Assembly (NCBI RefSeq): GCF_001612615.1
Contig: NZ_BDAU01000019.1
Coordinates: 1 to 64,000 of the forward strand
Source: Nocardia amikacinitolerans NBRC 108937
Lineage (GTDB): Bacteria; Actinomycetota; Actinomycetes; Mycobacteriales; Mycobacteriaceae
DNA: 64,000 nucleotides
Direction: 5' to 3'
Numbering within the stretch: the stretch's first letter is position 1; each line of letters begins with the position of its first letter. The translations under genes and the position numbers were made by a program. Of the stretch, positions 37,796-45,633 are shown in pieces. The notes under the pieces were generated by a model that saw only the letters and a list, made by a program, of their open reading frames with translations, was not told the origin of the DNA and made no database searches.

Positions 37796-40700
37796 TCAGG
37801 CCTTGGTGACCGCGGCCTTGACGTCACCGACGAGTTCGGCGGCGTCGGTGCCTGCGGGGCCGAAATCGAGGGCGGTGGCGAGGATTTCGCCCGCGATCAG
37901 ATCGCGGTGGGTCTGGGCCCAGGCCAGGCGCTCGGCGGGGACCTCGAGGACCACGGTGATCCGGTCGGAGACGTCCAAGCCGAGGGACTTGCGGGTCTCC
38001 TGGAGGTCGCGGATCAGGTCGCGGGCCCAGCCCTCGGCCTCCAGCTCCTCGGTGACCGCCGAGTTCAGCACCACCAGACCCGCGTTACCGGGCAGCGCCG
38101 CGGTGGACTCGGGCTCGGCGGCGACCAGTCGCTGGGTGTATTCCTCGGGGAGCAAGGTGATTCCGGCGGCGCTGACGACACCGTCGGCGTCCTCGGACCA
38201 CTCGCCCGCCTTGACCGCCTTGATCACCGTCTGCACGTCCTTGCCGAGGCGCGGACCCGCGGCCCGGGCGTTCACCGCCAGCTCGAAGCGACCGTGCACG
38301 GCGACGTCGGTGGTCAGGTCGACCTTCTTGACGTTGACCTCGTCGGCGATGATGTCGGCGTACGGGCGCAGCCGCTCGGCGTCGCCCGCCGCGATGGTCA
38401 CCTCGGCCAGCGGAAGGCGCACCCGCAGGTTCTTGGCCTTGCGCAGGCTCAGCACCGTCGAGCAGACCGTGCGTACCTCGTCCATCGCGGCGACCAGCTC
38501 TGGATCCTCCGGCAGCTCGCCCTCCTTCGGCCAGTCGGCCAGGTGCACCGAGCGGTCGCCGGTGAGCCCGCGCCAGATCACCTCGGCGATCAGCGGCAGC
38601 AGCGGAGCGGCCAGCCTGGACACCACCTCGAGCACGGTGTGCAGGGTGACGACCGCGTCCCGATCCTCCGACCAGAAGCGCGAACGCGACCGGCGCACAT
38701 ACCAATTCGTGAGCGCGTCGGCGAACGAACGCAGTTCCTCGCACGCGCCAGCGATGTCGTAGACCTCCAGCGCGTCGGTCATCACGTCGCGGGTTTGCGC
38801 CAGCTTCGCCAGGATGTAGCGGTCGAGCACGTGCGGCGAATCGGTGCGCCACACGCCGGGCTTCGAGGCGTACAGCTGCAGGAAGGTCCACGCGTTCCAC
38901 AGTGGACGCAGCGCGTGGCCGACGCCCTCGCGGATGCCGCGCTCGGTGACGATGAGATTGCCGCCGCGCAGGATCGGCGAGCTCATCAGGAACCAGCGCA
39001 TCGCGTCGGATCCGTCCCGGTGGAACACCTCGTTCACGTCCGGGTAGTTGCCCTTCGACTTGCTCATCTTCAGCCCGTCGTCACCGAGCACGATGCCGTG
39101 CGCGGCAACGGTTTTGAAGGCAGGGCTGTCGAACAGCGCGGTCGAGAGGACGTGCAGGGTGTAGAACCAGCCGCGGGTCTGCCCGTTGTACTCGACGATG
39201 AAGTCGCCCGGGAAGTGGCCGTCGAACCAGTCCTTGTTCTCGAACGGGTAGTGCACCTGCGCGTAGGGCATCGAGCCGGACTCGAACCAGCAGTCCAGCA
39301 CCTCCGGCACCCGGCGCATGGTCGACTTGCCGGTCGGGTCGGCGGGGTTGGGCCTGGTCAGCTCGTCGATCATGGGCCGGTGCAGGTCGGTCGGGCGCAC
39401 GCCGAAGTCGCGCTCGAGCTCGTCCAGCGAGCCGTACACGTCGACCCGGGGGTAGGCCGGATCGTCGGAGACCCACACCGGGATCGGGCTGCCCCAGTAG
39501 CGGTTGCGGCTGATGTTCCAGTCGCGCGCGCCCTCCAGCCACTTGCCGAACTGGCCGTCGCGGATGTGCTCGGGCACCCAGGTGATCTGCTTGTTCAGCT
39601 CGACCATCCGGTCGCGGAACTTGGTGACCGCGACGAACCAGGACGGCACCGCCATGTAGATCAGCGGCTGCCCGGAGCGCCAGCTGTGCGGGTAGGAGTG
39701 CTCGATCGTCTCGTGCCGCAACAGCTTTCCCGCGGCCTTGAGGTCCTTGATGATCACCGGGTTGGCGTCGAAGACCATCAGGCCCTCGTACGGCGGCACC
39801 ATCGAGGTGAACTTGCCGCCGGGATCCAGCGGCTGCACGATCTCGATGCCGTTGGCCGTGGCGACCTCCATGTCCTCCTCACCGAAGGCGGGAGCCAGGT
39901 GCACGATGCCGGTACCGGAATCGGTGGTCACGTAGTCCGCGGCGAGCACCCGGTGCGCGTTGGGATGACCGACGAAGAAGTCGAAGGGCGGCGCGTAGGA
40001 CAGCCCGACCAGCGCCGCGCCGTCGAACTCGCCGAGCACCTGCGGCTCCTCGCCGAACTCCCGCGCGTAGTGCGAGACGCGCTCGGCGGCCAGCAGGTAG
40101 CGCTTGCCGTCGGCGGCGCGCAGGTGCACGTAGCGCACGTTCGGGTGCACGGCGATGGCCAGGTTGGACGGCAGGGTCCACGGCGTGGTGGTCCAGATCA
40201 GCGCGTTGGCGCCGTCGAGTTCGCGCAGCGGATGGTCATCGGCGACACGCAACACCATGTCGACGGTGACGGCCGGGTCCTGGCGCATCTTGTAGGCGTC
40301 GTCCAGGCGGGTCTCCTGGTTCGACAGCGGTGTCTGCTCGTACCAGCTGTAGGGCAGCACGCGGAAGCCCTGGTAGATCAGCCCCTTGTCGTAGAGCGAC
40401 TTGAAGGCCCACATGACCGACTCCATGAAGTCCAGATCGAGGGTCTTGTAGTCGTTGTCGAAGTCCACCCAGCGGGCCTGGCGGGTGACATAGTCGCGCC
40501 ATTCCCCCGTGTAGCGCAGCACCGAGGATTTGCACGCGGCATTGAATTCCGCCAACCCCATGGCGTCGATCTGTGATTTGTCCGTGATACCGAGCTGCTT
40601 TTCCGCTTCGATTTCCGCGGGAAGGCCGTGACAGTCCCATCCGAAACGCCGATCGACGCGCTTGCCGCGCATCGTCTGGAAACGTGGGATCAAATCCTTC

Positions 40701-40924
40701 ACATAGCCGGTGAGCAAATGACCATAATGCGGCAGACCGTTGGCAAAGGGCGGGCCGTCGTAGAAGACGAACTCCGCTGCACCCGAACGGTTCTCGATGC
40801 TGGCGCGGAAGGTGTCGTCGGCCGCCCATGCCTCGAGCACGCGTTCTTCCAGCTCGGGGAAGCTCGCCCCGGAGCCTGCGCCCAGATCCACGCGGGGGTA
40901 TGCGCTCTTGCTGTCGTCCGCCAT
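37796..40924 (-). CDS. ileS: isoleucyl-tRNA synthetase
   Basis: This 1042-residue class I synthetase starts at ATG 40924 with GAGGAGA 9-15 bases upstream. It has the HIGH-type motif HYGH (residues 66-69), GWDCHGLPAEIEAEKQLG, an editing domain in the middle, and KMSKS at about 618-622. The length and the absence of the C-terminal zinc-finger seen in E. coli IleRS fit the eukaryote-like type 2 enzymes, which tend to be mupirocin-tolerant. Expression is controlled by the T-box leader directly upstream. Confidence 0.97.
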   Translation of the reverse strand: MADDSKSAYPRVDLGAGSGASFPELEERVLEAWAADDTFRASIENRSGAAEFVFYDGPPFANGLPHYGHLLTGYVKDLIPRFQTMRGKRVDRRFGWDCHGLPAEIEAEKQLGITDKSQIDAMGLAEFNAACKSSVLRYTGEWRDYVTRQARWVDFDNDYKTLDLDFMESVMWAFKSLYDKGLIYQGFRVLPYSWYEQTPLSNQETRLDDAYKMRQDPAVTVDMVLRVADDHPLRELDGANALIWTTTPWTLPSNLAIAVHPNVRYVHLRAADGKRYLLAAERVSHYAREFGEEPQVLGEFDGAALVGLSYAPPFDFFVGHPNAHRVLAADYVTTDSGTGIVHLAPAFGEEDMEVATANGIEIVQPLDPGGKFTSMVPPYEGLMVFDANPVIIKDLKAAGKLLRHETIEHSYPHSWRSGQPLIYMAVPSWFVAVTKFRDRMVELNKQITWVPEHIRDGQFGKWLEGARDWNISRNRYWGSPIPVWVSDDPAYPRVDVYGSLDELERDFGVRPTDLHRPMIDELTRPNPADPTGKSTMRRVPEVLDCWFESGSMPYAQVHYPFENKDWFDGHFPGDFIVEYNGQTRGWFYTLHVLSTALFDSPAFKTVAAHGIVLGDDGLKMSKSKGNYPDVNEVFHRDGSDAMRWFLMSSPILRGGNLIVTERGIREGVGHALRPLWNAWTFLQLYASKPGVWRTDSPHVLDRYILAKLAQTRDVMTDALEVYDIAGACEELRSFADALTNWYVRRSRSRFWSEDRDAVVTLHTVLEVVSRLAAPLLPLIAEVIWRGLTGDRSVHLADWPKEGELPEDPELVAAMDEVRTVCSTVLSLRKAKNLRVRLPLAEVTIAAGDAERLRPYADIIADEVNVKKVDLTTDVAVHGRFELAVNARAAGPRLGKDVQTVIKAVKAGEWSEDADGVVSAAGITLLPEEYTQRLVAAEPESTAALPGNAGLVVLNSAVTEELEAEGWARDLIRDLQETRKSLGLDVSDRITVVLEVPAERLAWAQTHRDLIAGEILATALDFGPAGTDAAELVGDVKAAVTKA

Positions 40925-41165
40925 CGCGGATGCGTCTCCTCGTGCCACCGCGCCGCAGGCGCGTATCAGTGGTTGGCACGGGGACGACCCCGGCGCTCGG
41001 TGCGCCGAAACCGCGGTACCACCCCGTTTGTCCTGGCCAGCCCCACCGGGGCCACCGGACCACTCGTTGCGAGCTGTGACGGGCTCACCCGTTCGGTTCT
41101 ACTGAGCGCCTCGGCGCCGTTCTTCCGAAGGCTCCCCGGTGATGGCCGGATCGACGCCGTTCTGT
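40925..41165 (-). promoter_or_regulatory. ileS T-box riboswitch (translational, ultrashort stem I)
   Basis: The leader has the invariant T-box TGGTACCGCGG (complement of 41011-41021), which pairs with the uncharged tRNA 3' end. About 120 bases earlier in the transcript is an ultrashort stem I whose loop holds the specifier ATC (complement of 41141-41143) in gatccggccatcaccgg. The arrangement matches the actinobacterial ileS T-boxes studied in Nocardia and Mycobacterium, which act on translation. The SD GAGGAGA near 40938 can be sequestered by the preceding ggcgcggtggc region. TAGAAT (complement of 41170-41175) is the likely -10. Uncharged tRNA-Ile should open the ribosome site. Confidence 0.93.
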
Positions 41166-41210
41166 CTCGATTCTAACCAGCCTGGGCAAACGATATTCCC
41201 GCGCCCGGCC

Positions 41211-41411
41211 TCAGCGTTTGGCGTGCCGCCCCGGCGGTGGTGGTGCGTCGTTCTCCGGCCTGCGCATGGACAGCGCGCTCACCAACAGCAACACCGCGCC
41301 GATGACGCAGACGACGATGCACCCCCATGCCCACAGCACCGACCCGGTGGTCAGCGCCGTGACGAGCAGGGCAAAGCCGATCGCCGCCATGGCGAGTGTC
41401 AGAACGAGCAT
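41211..41411 (-). CDS. small two-helix membrane protein
   Basis: This 66-residue protein has two membrane helices (MLVLTLAMAAIGFALLVTAL and WAWGCIVVCVIGAVLLLVSA) and a short basic Pro-rich tail. GAGGGGGG lies six bases before the ATG. Small proteins like this are commonly found between wag31 and ileS in mycolata. The function is unknown. Confidence 0.75.
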   Translation of the reverse strand: MLVLTLAMAAIGFALLVTALTTGSVLWAWGCIVVCVIGAVLLLVSALSMRRPENDAPPPPGRHAKR

Positions 41412-41430
41412 GATGACCCCCTCGGCGTAA

Positions 41431-41480
41431 CTCCGCCTTCGCTACGGCCATGCACGGGCTGTGACACGCGTCGTCCGGCT
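41431..41480. repeat. single copy of the dispersed ~55-bp intergenic element
   Basis: The stretch ctccgccttcgctacggcc, then atgcacgggctgtga and cgtcgtccggctgg, follows the units at 691-880 closely. It lies in the gap upstream of the small membrane protein gene. The DnaA-like core is degraded here (ctgtgacac). Confidence 0.55.
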
Positions 41481-41577
41481 GGTCCGTCGGGCATGCCAGG
41501 CGACTCGACTTTACCTGTAGTGACTACTCGAACAACTGCTTTCGCGACCGACGGCGCGGGGAACGCCGAGGGCGAGA

Positions 41578-42429
41578 TTACTTGGCGCCCTTGGCGAACG
41601 ACGCGGGCGCGAGGTTGCTCGCGGTGTTCGTGTCCGCGAAGGCCTCGCCGCCGTCCACCGGGACCGCCGAGCCGCGGTTCTCCAGCTCCTCGAGCTGCGA
41701 CTCCAGGTACGACTTCAGCCGCACGCGGTACTCGCGCTCGAAGGTCTTGAGCTGCTCGATCCGGCTCTCCAGCACGCTGCGCTGCTGGGTGATGGTCGCC
41801 ATGATCTCGGTGTGCTTGCGCTCGGCGTCGGCCTGCAGCGCGTCGGCCTTCTCCTTGGCCTGGCGCAGCTGGTTGTCCGAACGGGTCTGCGCGTCCGACA
41901 GCATCGCGTCCGACTTCTGGCGGGCGTCGGCGATCATCGCCTCGGAACGGGTCCTGGCGTCGCCGACCAGTCGCTCGGAGTTCGCCCGCGCGTTGGAGAG
42001 CAGGTTCTCCGCCTCGGTCTTCGCGTCGCTGGTCAGCCGGTCCGCCATCTCCTGGGCGAGGCTGAGCACCTTGGCCGCCTGCAGGTTCGCATCGGCGCCC
42101 GGGGCGTCCTTCGGCGCGGGCGCGGCCGCGGGCATCGGAGCCGGCGGCGGTGCGGGCACCGGGGGTTTGATCGGTTCTGGCGGCGGAGCCTGCTGTACCG
42201 GGGCCTTGACGGTTGCCGGGGCCGCCTGCCGATTCTTCTTGGCGTCGGCCAGTTCCGCATCGAGTTCGGCGACCCGCTGACGCAGGTCGGCGTTCTCCTC
42301 GATCAGACGCGAGAGCTCCTGCTCCACGAGATCCAAGAAGGCATCGACTTCATCCTCGTTGTAGCCGCGCTTCCCGATCGGCGGTTTGCTGAACGCGACG
42401 TTGTGCACATCGGCTGGGGTCAGCGGCAT
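41578..42429 (-). CDS. wag31: DivIVA-family polar growth protein
   Basis: This 283-residue coiled-coil protein starts with the DivIVA membrane-binding segment LTPADVHNVAFSKPPIGKRG, followed by YNEDEVDAFLDLVEQELSRL. A Pro/Ala-rich linker (about residues 75-115) and a long coiled coil with repeated ARTRSEAMIADARQK-like units follow. In mycolata it marks the poles and directs apical cell-wall synthesis, and it is regulated by PknA/PknB. It is the last gene of the dcw cluster here. Confidence 0.97.
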   Translation of the reverse strand: MPLTPADVHNVAFSKPPIGKRGYNEDEVDAFLDLVEQELSRLIEENADLRQRVAELDAELADAKKNRQAAPATVKAPVQQAPPPEPIKPPVPAPPPAPMPAAAPAPKDAPGADANLQAAKVLSLAQEMADRLTSDAKTEAENLLSNARANSERLVGDARTRSEAMIADARQKSDAMLSDAQTRSDNQLRQAKEKADALQADAERKHTEIMATITQQRSVLESRIEQLKTFEREYRVRLKSYLESQLEELENRGSAVPVDGGEAFADTNTASNLAPASFAKGAK

Positions 42430-42495
42430 GGAAGGATCCCTTCACGCGTCTTTTGGAGATCGAGCAGATCTAGCAAGGTATCTTGGCCCATTCTG

Positions 42496-42798
42496 TCACA
42501 CCGGAGCTACCGGTTGGCCGAGCCTGCTCACGATCGACATCAGGATGAAGACGATGAATAGCAGGACCATAATCGACAGATCCAGGCGAATTCCCCCCAG
42601 GGACACCGGTGGTATCAGCCGTCTCAGTAGTTTCACCGGAGGGTCCGTGATCGTGAAGATCACCTCCAGGATGACGACAACGACACCGGTCGGTCGCCAG
42701 TCACGGGCGAAGCTACGAACGAACTCGACGATCACCCGGCTGATCAGCAACAGCCAGAAGATGAACAGTACGAAGTACAGCACCGCGAACAAGGCCAC
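42496..42798 (-). CDS. YggT-family membrane protein
   Basis: This protein of about 100 residues has two membrane helices separated by the YggT signature VIVEFVRSFARDWRP and FTITDPPVKLLRRLIPPVSLGGIRLDLS. GTG 42798 gives the usual N-terminus VALFAVLYFVLFIFWLLLIS. YggT is universally found between sepF and divIVA in actinobacteria, and is thought to help division or osmotic homeostasis. Confidence 0.92.
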   Translation of the reverse strand: MALFAVLYFVLFIFWLLLISRVIVEFVRSFARDWRPTGVVVVILEVIFTITDPPVKLLRRLIPPVSLGGIRLDLSIMVLLFIVFILMSIVSRLGQPVAPV

Positions 42799-42887
42799 GA
42801 CTTCACTCTGCCCGAAAATCGGCGTTGCGCAAAATGACCACACCGCCCCGCGCGCGACAAGACCGACGAACCCCCCGGATCAGACCG

Positions 42888-43685
42888 CTATTTCTGGTTG
42901 TAGAACCCGGTTTCGGCGATCCTGCGCCGCTCCTCGGCCGATACGTCGACATCGGCAGGTGAGAGCAGGAACACTTTGGTCGCGACCTTGTCGAACGAGC
43001 CACGCAGGGCGAACGCCAGTCCGGCCGCGAAGTCGACGAGCCGCTTGGCGTCGGCGTTGCTCAGATCGACCAGGTCCATGATCACCGGGTTTCCCTCGCG
43101 GAAACGCTCGCCGATGATGCGGGCCTCGCTGTAATCGCGCGGGCGCAGCGTCGTGATCTTGGACAAGGGGCCTCCGTCCTCGAAGATCCCCGGCCTGCGA
43201 GCTGGCGCGGGCTCGGGGCGCACGCGCTCCTCCAGCCGCCGCTCCTCGGCCTCGGGATCGACGGCGAGCGCACCCCTGGTGGCTCCCCGCAACATGCCTG
43301 CGCCGCCGCCCGCGCGGAACCGGCCGGACGACGCGGCCGCATCGATACGGGTGGGACGCCGCGGCGACTCGTAGCGATCGTCGCCGTAGGGCTCGTCGGC
43401 GTACTCGTCGCGGCGGGCCGCCGGGTAGCCGGCCTGGTAGGGCGACTTGTAGGCGGGCTCGGGGTAGTCGACGTCCTCGTCGAACCGGTCCTGGCCGAAA
43501 CGGTCTGCGCCGTAACGATCTTCGGCGTACCGGTCGGCGCCGTAGCCGCCGCGGTCGGAGTAGTTGCGTGGGCGCGCGCCACCACGCTCGTTCGCGCGCG
43601 GAGCGCGATCGTCGACGTAATCGTCTTCGTAGTCCTCGAGCGGCACCATGCCGAAGTACGCCTTGAACTTGTGCAGCGTACTCAT
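42888..43685 (-). CDS. sepF: cell division protein SepF
   Basis: This 265-residue protein anchors FtsZ to the membrane. It has the N-terminal amphipathic helix (MSTLHKFKAYFGMVPLED), an unusually long charged linker with tandem YGADRYAEDRYGADRF-type repeats, and the C-terminal SepF domain (KITTLRPRDYSEARIIGERF, PVIMDLVDLSNADAKRLVDF, then FLLSPADVDVS). The linker is several times longer than in Bacillus SepF. The start codon overlaps the stop of a 24-codon ORF (ATGA), suggesting coupled translation. Confidence 0.96.
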   Translation of the reverse strand: MSTLHKFKAYFGMVPLEDYEDDYVDDRAPRANERGGARPRNYSDRGGYGADRYAEDRYGADRFGQDRFDEDVDYPEPAYKSPYQAGYPAARRDEYADEPYGDDRYESPRRPTRIDAAASSGRFRAGGGAGMLRGATRGALAVDPEAEERRLEERVRPEPAPARRPGIFEDGGPLSKITTLRPRDYSEARIIGERFREGNPVIMDLVDLSNADAKRLVDFAAGLAFALRGSFDKVATKVFLLSPADVDVSAEERRRIAETGFYNQK

Positions 43686-43756
43686 GCCCGCACCTCGCTG
43701 TCGCTCGCCCCGGTCATGACGACACCGGTGGCTGCGTCGATTGAACGCTCGCCCAT
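43682..43756 (-). CDS. 24-codon ORF coupled to sepF
   Basis: From ATG 43756 the frame reads MGERSIDAATGVVM and ends in a TGA that overlaps the sepF ATG (ATGA). GGAGGGG lies 7-13 bases before its start, stronger than anything before sepF itself. It is homologous at nucleotide and peptide level to the ORF just upstream. It may bring ribosomes to sepF or make a micropeptide. No homologous domain is known to me. Confidence 0.4.
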   Translation of the reverse strand: MGERSIDAATGVVMTGASDSEVRA

Positions 43757-43759
43757 GAC

Positions 43760-43837
43760 TTACCCCTCCCCGTCGCTCGACTCGGTGATGACCACGATGG
43801 TGGCTGCGTCGAGTCCATGCTCGCTGCGCTCGCTCAT
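43760..43837 (-). CDS. 25-codon ORF, tandem homologue upstream of sepF
   Basis: From ATG 43837 the frame reads MSERSEHGLDAATIVVITE and ends in TAA three bases before the next small ORF. GGAAGG lies about 11 bases upstream. The ERS, DAAT-x-VV and SD positions are shared with the following ORF, which shows a tandem duplication of about 80 bp. It is the first ORF after the likely promoter. Confidence 0.4.
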   Translation of the reverse strand: MSERSEHGLDAATIVVITESSDGEG

Positions 43838-43907
43838 TCTGGTCGACCTTCCTTCGGCCCCGGTGGCGGCCGGGTGTTGAAGTCTTGCTCAGCCCTCGTC
43901 TGTCTCA

Positions 43908-43913
43908 ATCTTA
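43908..43913 (-). promoter_or_regulatory. candidate -10 of a sepF promoter
   Basis: TAAGAT (complement of 43908-43913) lies in the 107-bp gap between the yggS stop and the small ORFs before sepF. No strong -35 is seen. A start about seven bases downstream would give a ~60-base leader. Confidence 0.35.
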
Positions 43914-43944
43914 TGTGTCGAATGTGACTGATGAGGTTTCTTTG

Positions 43945-44706
43945 CTAGCCCGAGGTTATCGGTCGAGTGCCCATCAGGGCGGTACCGACACGCACAACCG
44001 TCGAGCCGTGTTCGATCGCCGATTCCAGATCCCCCGACATACCTGCGGAAAGTTCGGTTGCCGCGGGGTGACCGGCGAGTAACCGCGTGTGCAAAGTCGC
44101 AAGCCTGGCGAATGCGCTATGAGGCTCCGCGTCGAGTGGCGGAATCGCCATCAGGCCCCCGAGCTGCAGGCCTTCGGCGGCCGCGATGTGATCCGCGAGG
44201 CGACCAAGATCATCTTCGGCGAGGCCGCCGCGTTCCGGGTCCTCGTCCAGGCTCACCTGGAGCAACACCCGCAGCGGCTCGGTGCGCTCGCCCGCCTCCA
44301 GCGCGGCGACCGCGCCCCTGTCAAGAGCCGTTGCCAAGCGTTCGCTGTCCACCGAGTGCACGGTATGTGCCCAGCGCGCGACCACTTTCGCCTTGTTGCG
44401 CTGCAGCCGACCGATCATGTGCCAGCGGATGTCCGGGCGGTCGCCCAGTTCGGCGACCTTCGCGGTGGCTTCCTGTTCGCGCGATTCGCCGAACTCCCTG
44501 CGGCCGAGGCCGTACAGAATCGCCACGTCGGCGGCCGGAAAGAACTTCGTCACCGGCAGCAGCCGCACCGAACCCGGCTCGCGCCCCGCCGCACGGCACG
44601 CGGCGTCGATCCGCGCGAGCAGACCGTCGAGCCGGTCCGCCAGCTCCGCGGTGCGCGCGTCGGCCTGTGCCACAACGGTTTCCGTCGCCTCACCGCGCCA
44701 GGTCAT
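43945..44706 (-). CDS. YggS-family PLP homeostasis protein
   Basis: This 253-residue TIM-barrel protein binds pyridoxal phosphate. The PLP lysine lies in RLLPVTKFFPAADV, then REFGESREQEATAKV, RWHMIGRLQRNKAKVVARW and GMSGDLESAIEHGSTVVRVG. The phosphate-binding end is conserved. It acts in PLP and amino-acid homeostasis. It is overlapped (ATGA) by the stop of pgeF, the conserved order after ftsZ in mycolata. Confidence 0.95.
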   Translation of the reverse strand: MTWRGEATETVVAQADARTAELADRLDGLLARIDAACRAAGREPGSVRLLPVTKFFPAADVAILYGLGRREFGESREQEATAKVAELGDRPDIRWHMIGRLQRNKAKVVARWAHTVHSVDSERLATALDRGAVAALEAGERTEPLRVLLQVSLDEDPERGGLAEDDLGRLADHIAAAEGLQLGGLMAIPPLDAEPHSAFARLATLHTRLLAGHPAATELSAGMSGDLESAIEHGSTVVRVGTALMGTRPITSG

Positions 44707-45431
44707 CGCGGCCCCTCGATCCAGATCACGCCCGCGATGCGTCCGGTCGGCGCGCCGCGACGGTGGCTGAACAGCGTCTTGTCCTCGATGGTGCAGCGCG
44801 GGTCCTCGGCGACCGCGGCGATCCCGGCCTCGGTGAGCTGCCTGCGGATGCCGGCGCGCAGGTCGAGCGCGGGCGTGCCGCGCACGGTGGTCGTCGCGCT
44901 GCCCGGCAGGTGCTTCTCGACGTCGTCACGCATCGCGGCGGGCACCTCGTACTGCCTGCCCGAGGCAGCCGGTCCGAGGAACGCGCCGACCCGGTCGAGC
45001 CTGGCGCCCACCGACACCATCGCGTCCAGCACGCGCGGCACGATGCCGATGCGCGCGCCGATGCGGCCTGCGTGCACGGCGGCGACGACGCCCGCCTCGT
45101 CGTCGGAGAGCAGGATGGGAACGCAGTCGGCGCTGAGCGTGACCAGCGCCAGGTTCGGCACGGTCGTGACGAGCGCGTCGGTGGCAGGTACCGGTTCGGG
45201 GCGCGGGCCGTCGACGATTTCGACGGCGCGCCCGTGGATCTGCTCCATCCAGACCAGCCGGTCCGGGGTCAGGCCGATGCCCGCGGCGAGGCGCTCGCGG
45301 TTGCGGCGCACGGCCTCCGGATCGTCGCCCACGTGGTCGCCGAGGTTGAACGAGTCGTAGGGCGGGGCGGAGAAGCCGCCCGCCCTGGTCGTCGTGACCC
45401 GTCGGACGGTGAGTGTGTGGGCAGCAGTCAT
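44703..45431 (-). CDS. pgeF: PgeF/YfiH-type peptidoglycan editing factor
   Basis: This 242-residue protein of the YfiH (laccase-like) family removes L-Ser wrongly built into muropeptides in E. coli. ATG 45431 gives the common start TAAHTLTVRRVTTTRAGGFS. Metal or active-site residues appear in QIHGRAV, SADCVPILL and VVAAVHAGRIGARIGIV. The last differs from the HAGWRG of enterobacteria but resembles the actinobacterial form. It is translationally coupled to yggS. Confidence 0.93.
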   Translation of the reverse strand: MTAAHTLTVRRVTTTRAGGFSAPPYDSFNLGDHVGDDPEAVRRNRERLAAGIGLTPDRLVWMEQIHGRAVEIVDGPRPEPVPATDALVTTVPNLALVTLSADCVPILLSDDEAGVVAAVHAGRIGARIGIVPRVLDAMVSVGARLDRVGAFLGPAASGRQYEVPAAMRDDVEKHLPGSATTTVRGTPALDLRAGIRRQLTEAGIAAVAEDPRCTIEDKTLFSHRRGAPTGRIAGVIWIEGPR

Positions 45432-45633
45432 GCCTCCGAGCCTAGTGGCTTCGGACGGTGCCGCGGCGGCTCGCGAAGCGGGCATCGAACCACGCGCGCG
45501 GCGAATCCCCGTGCTCGGTCGACGGATTCGCGTGTGCGGCGCGTCGCGGCGCGGCACGCCGTGCGGCGAACCTCACCTCGCGCGACACTCTCGCGTCGCG
45601 CGGCCGTCGTCCCGGCACTCCGAGACGATCGGG

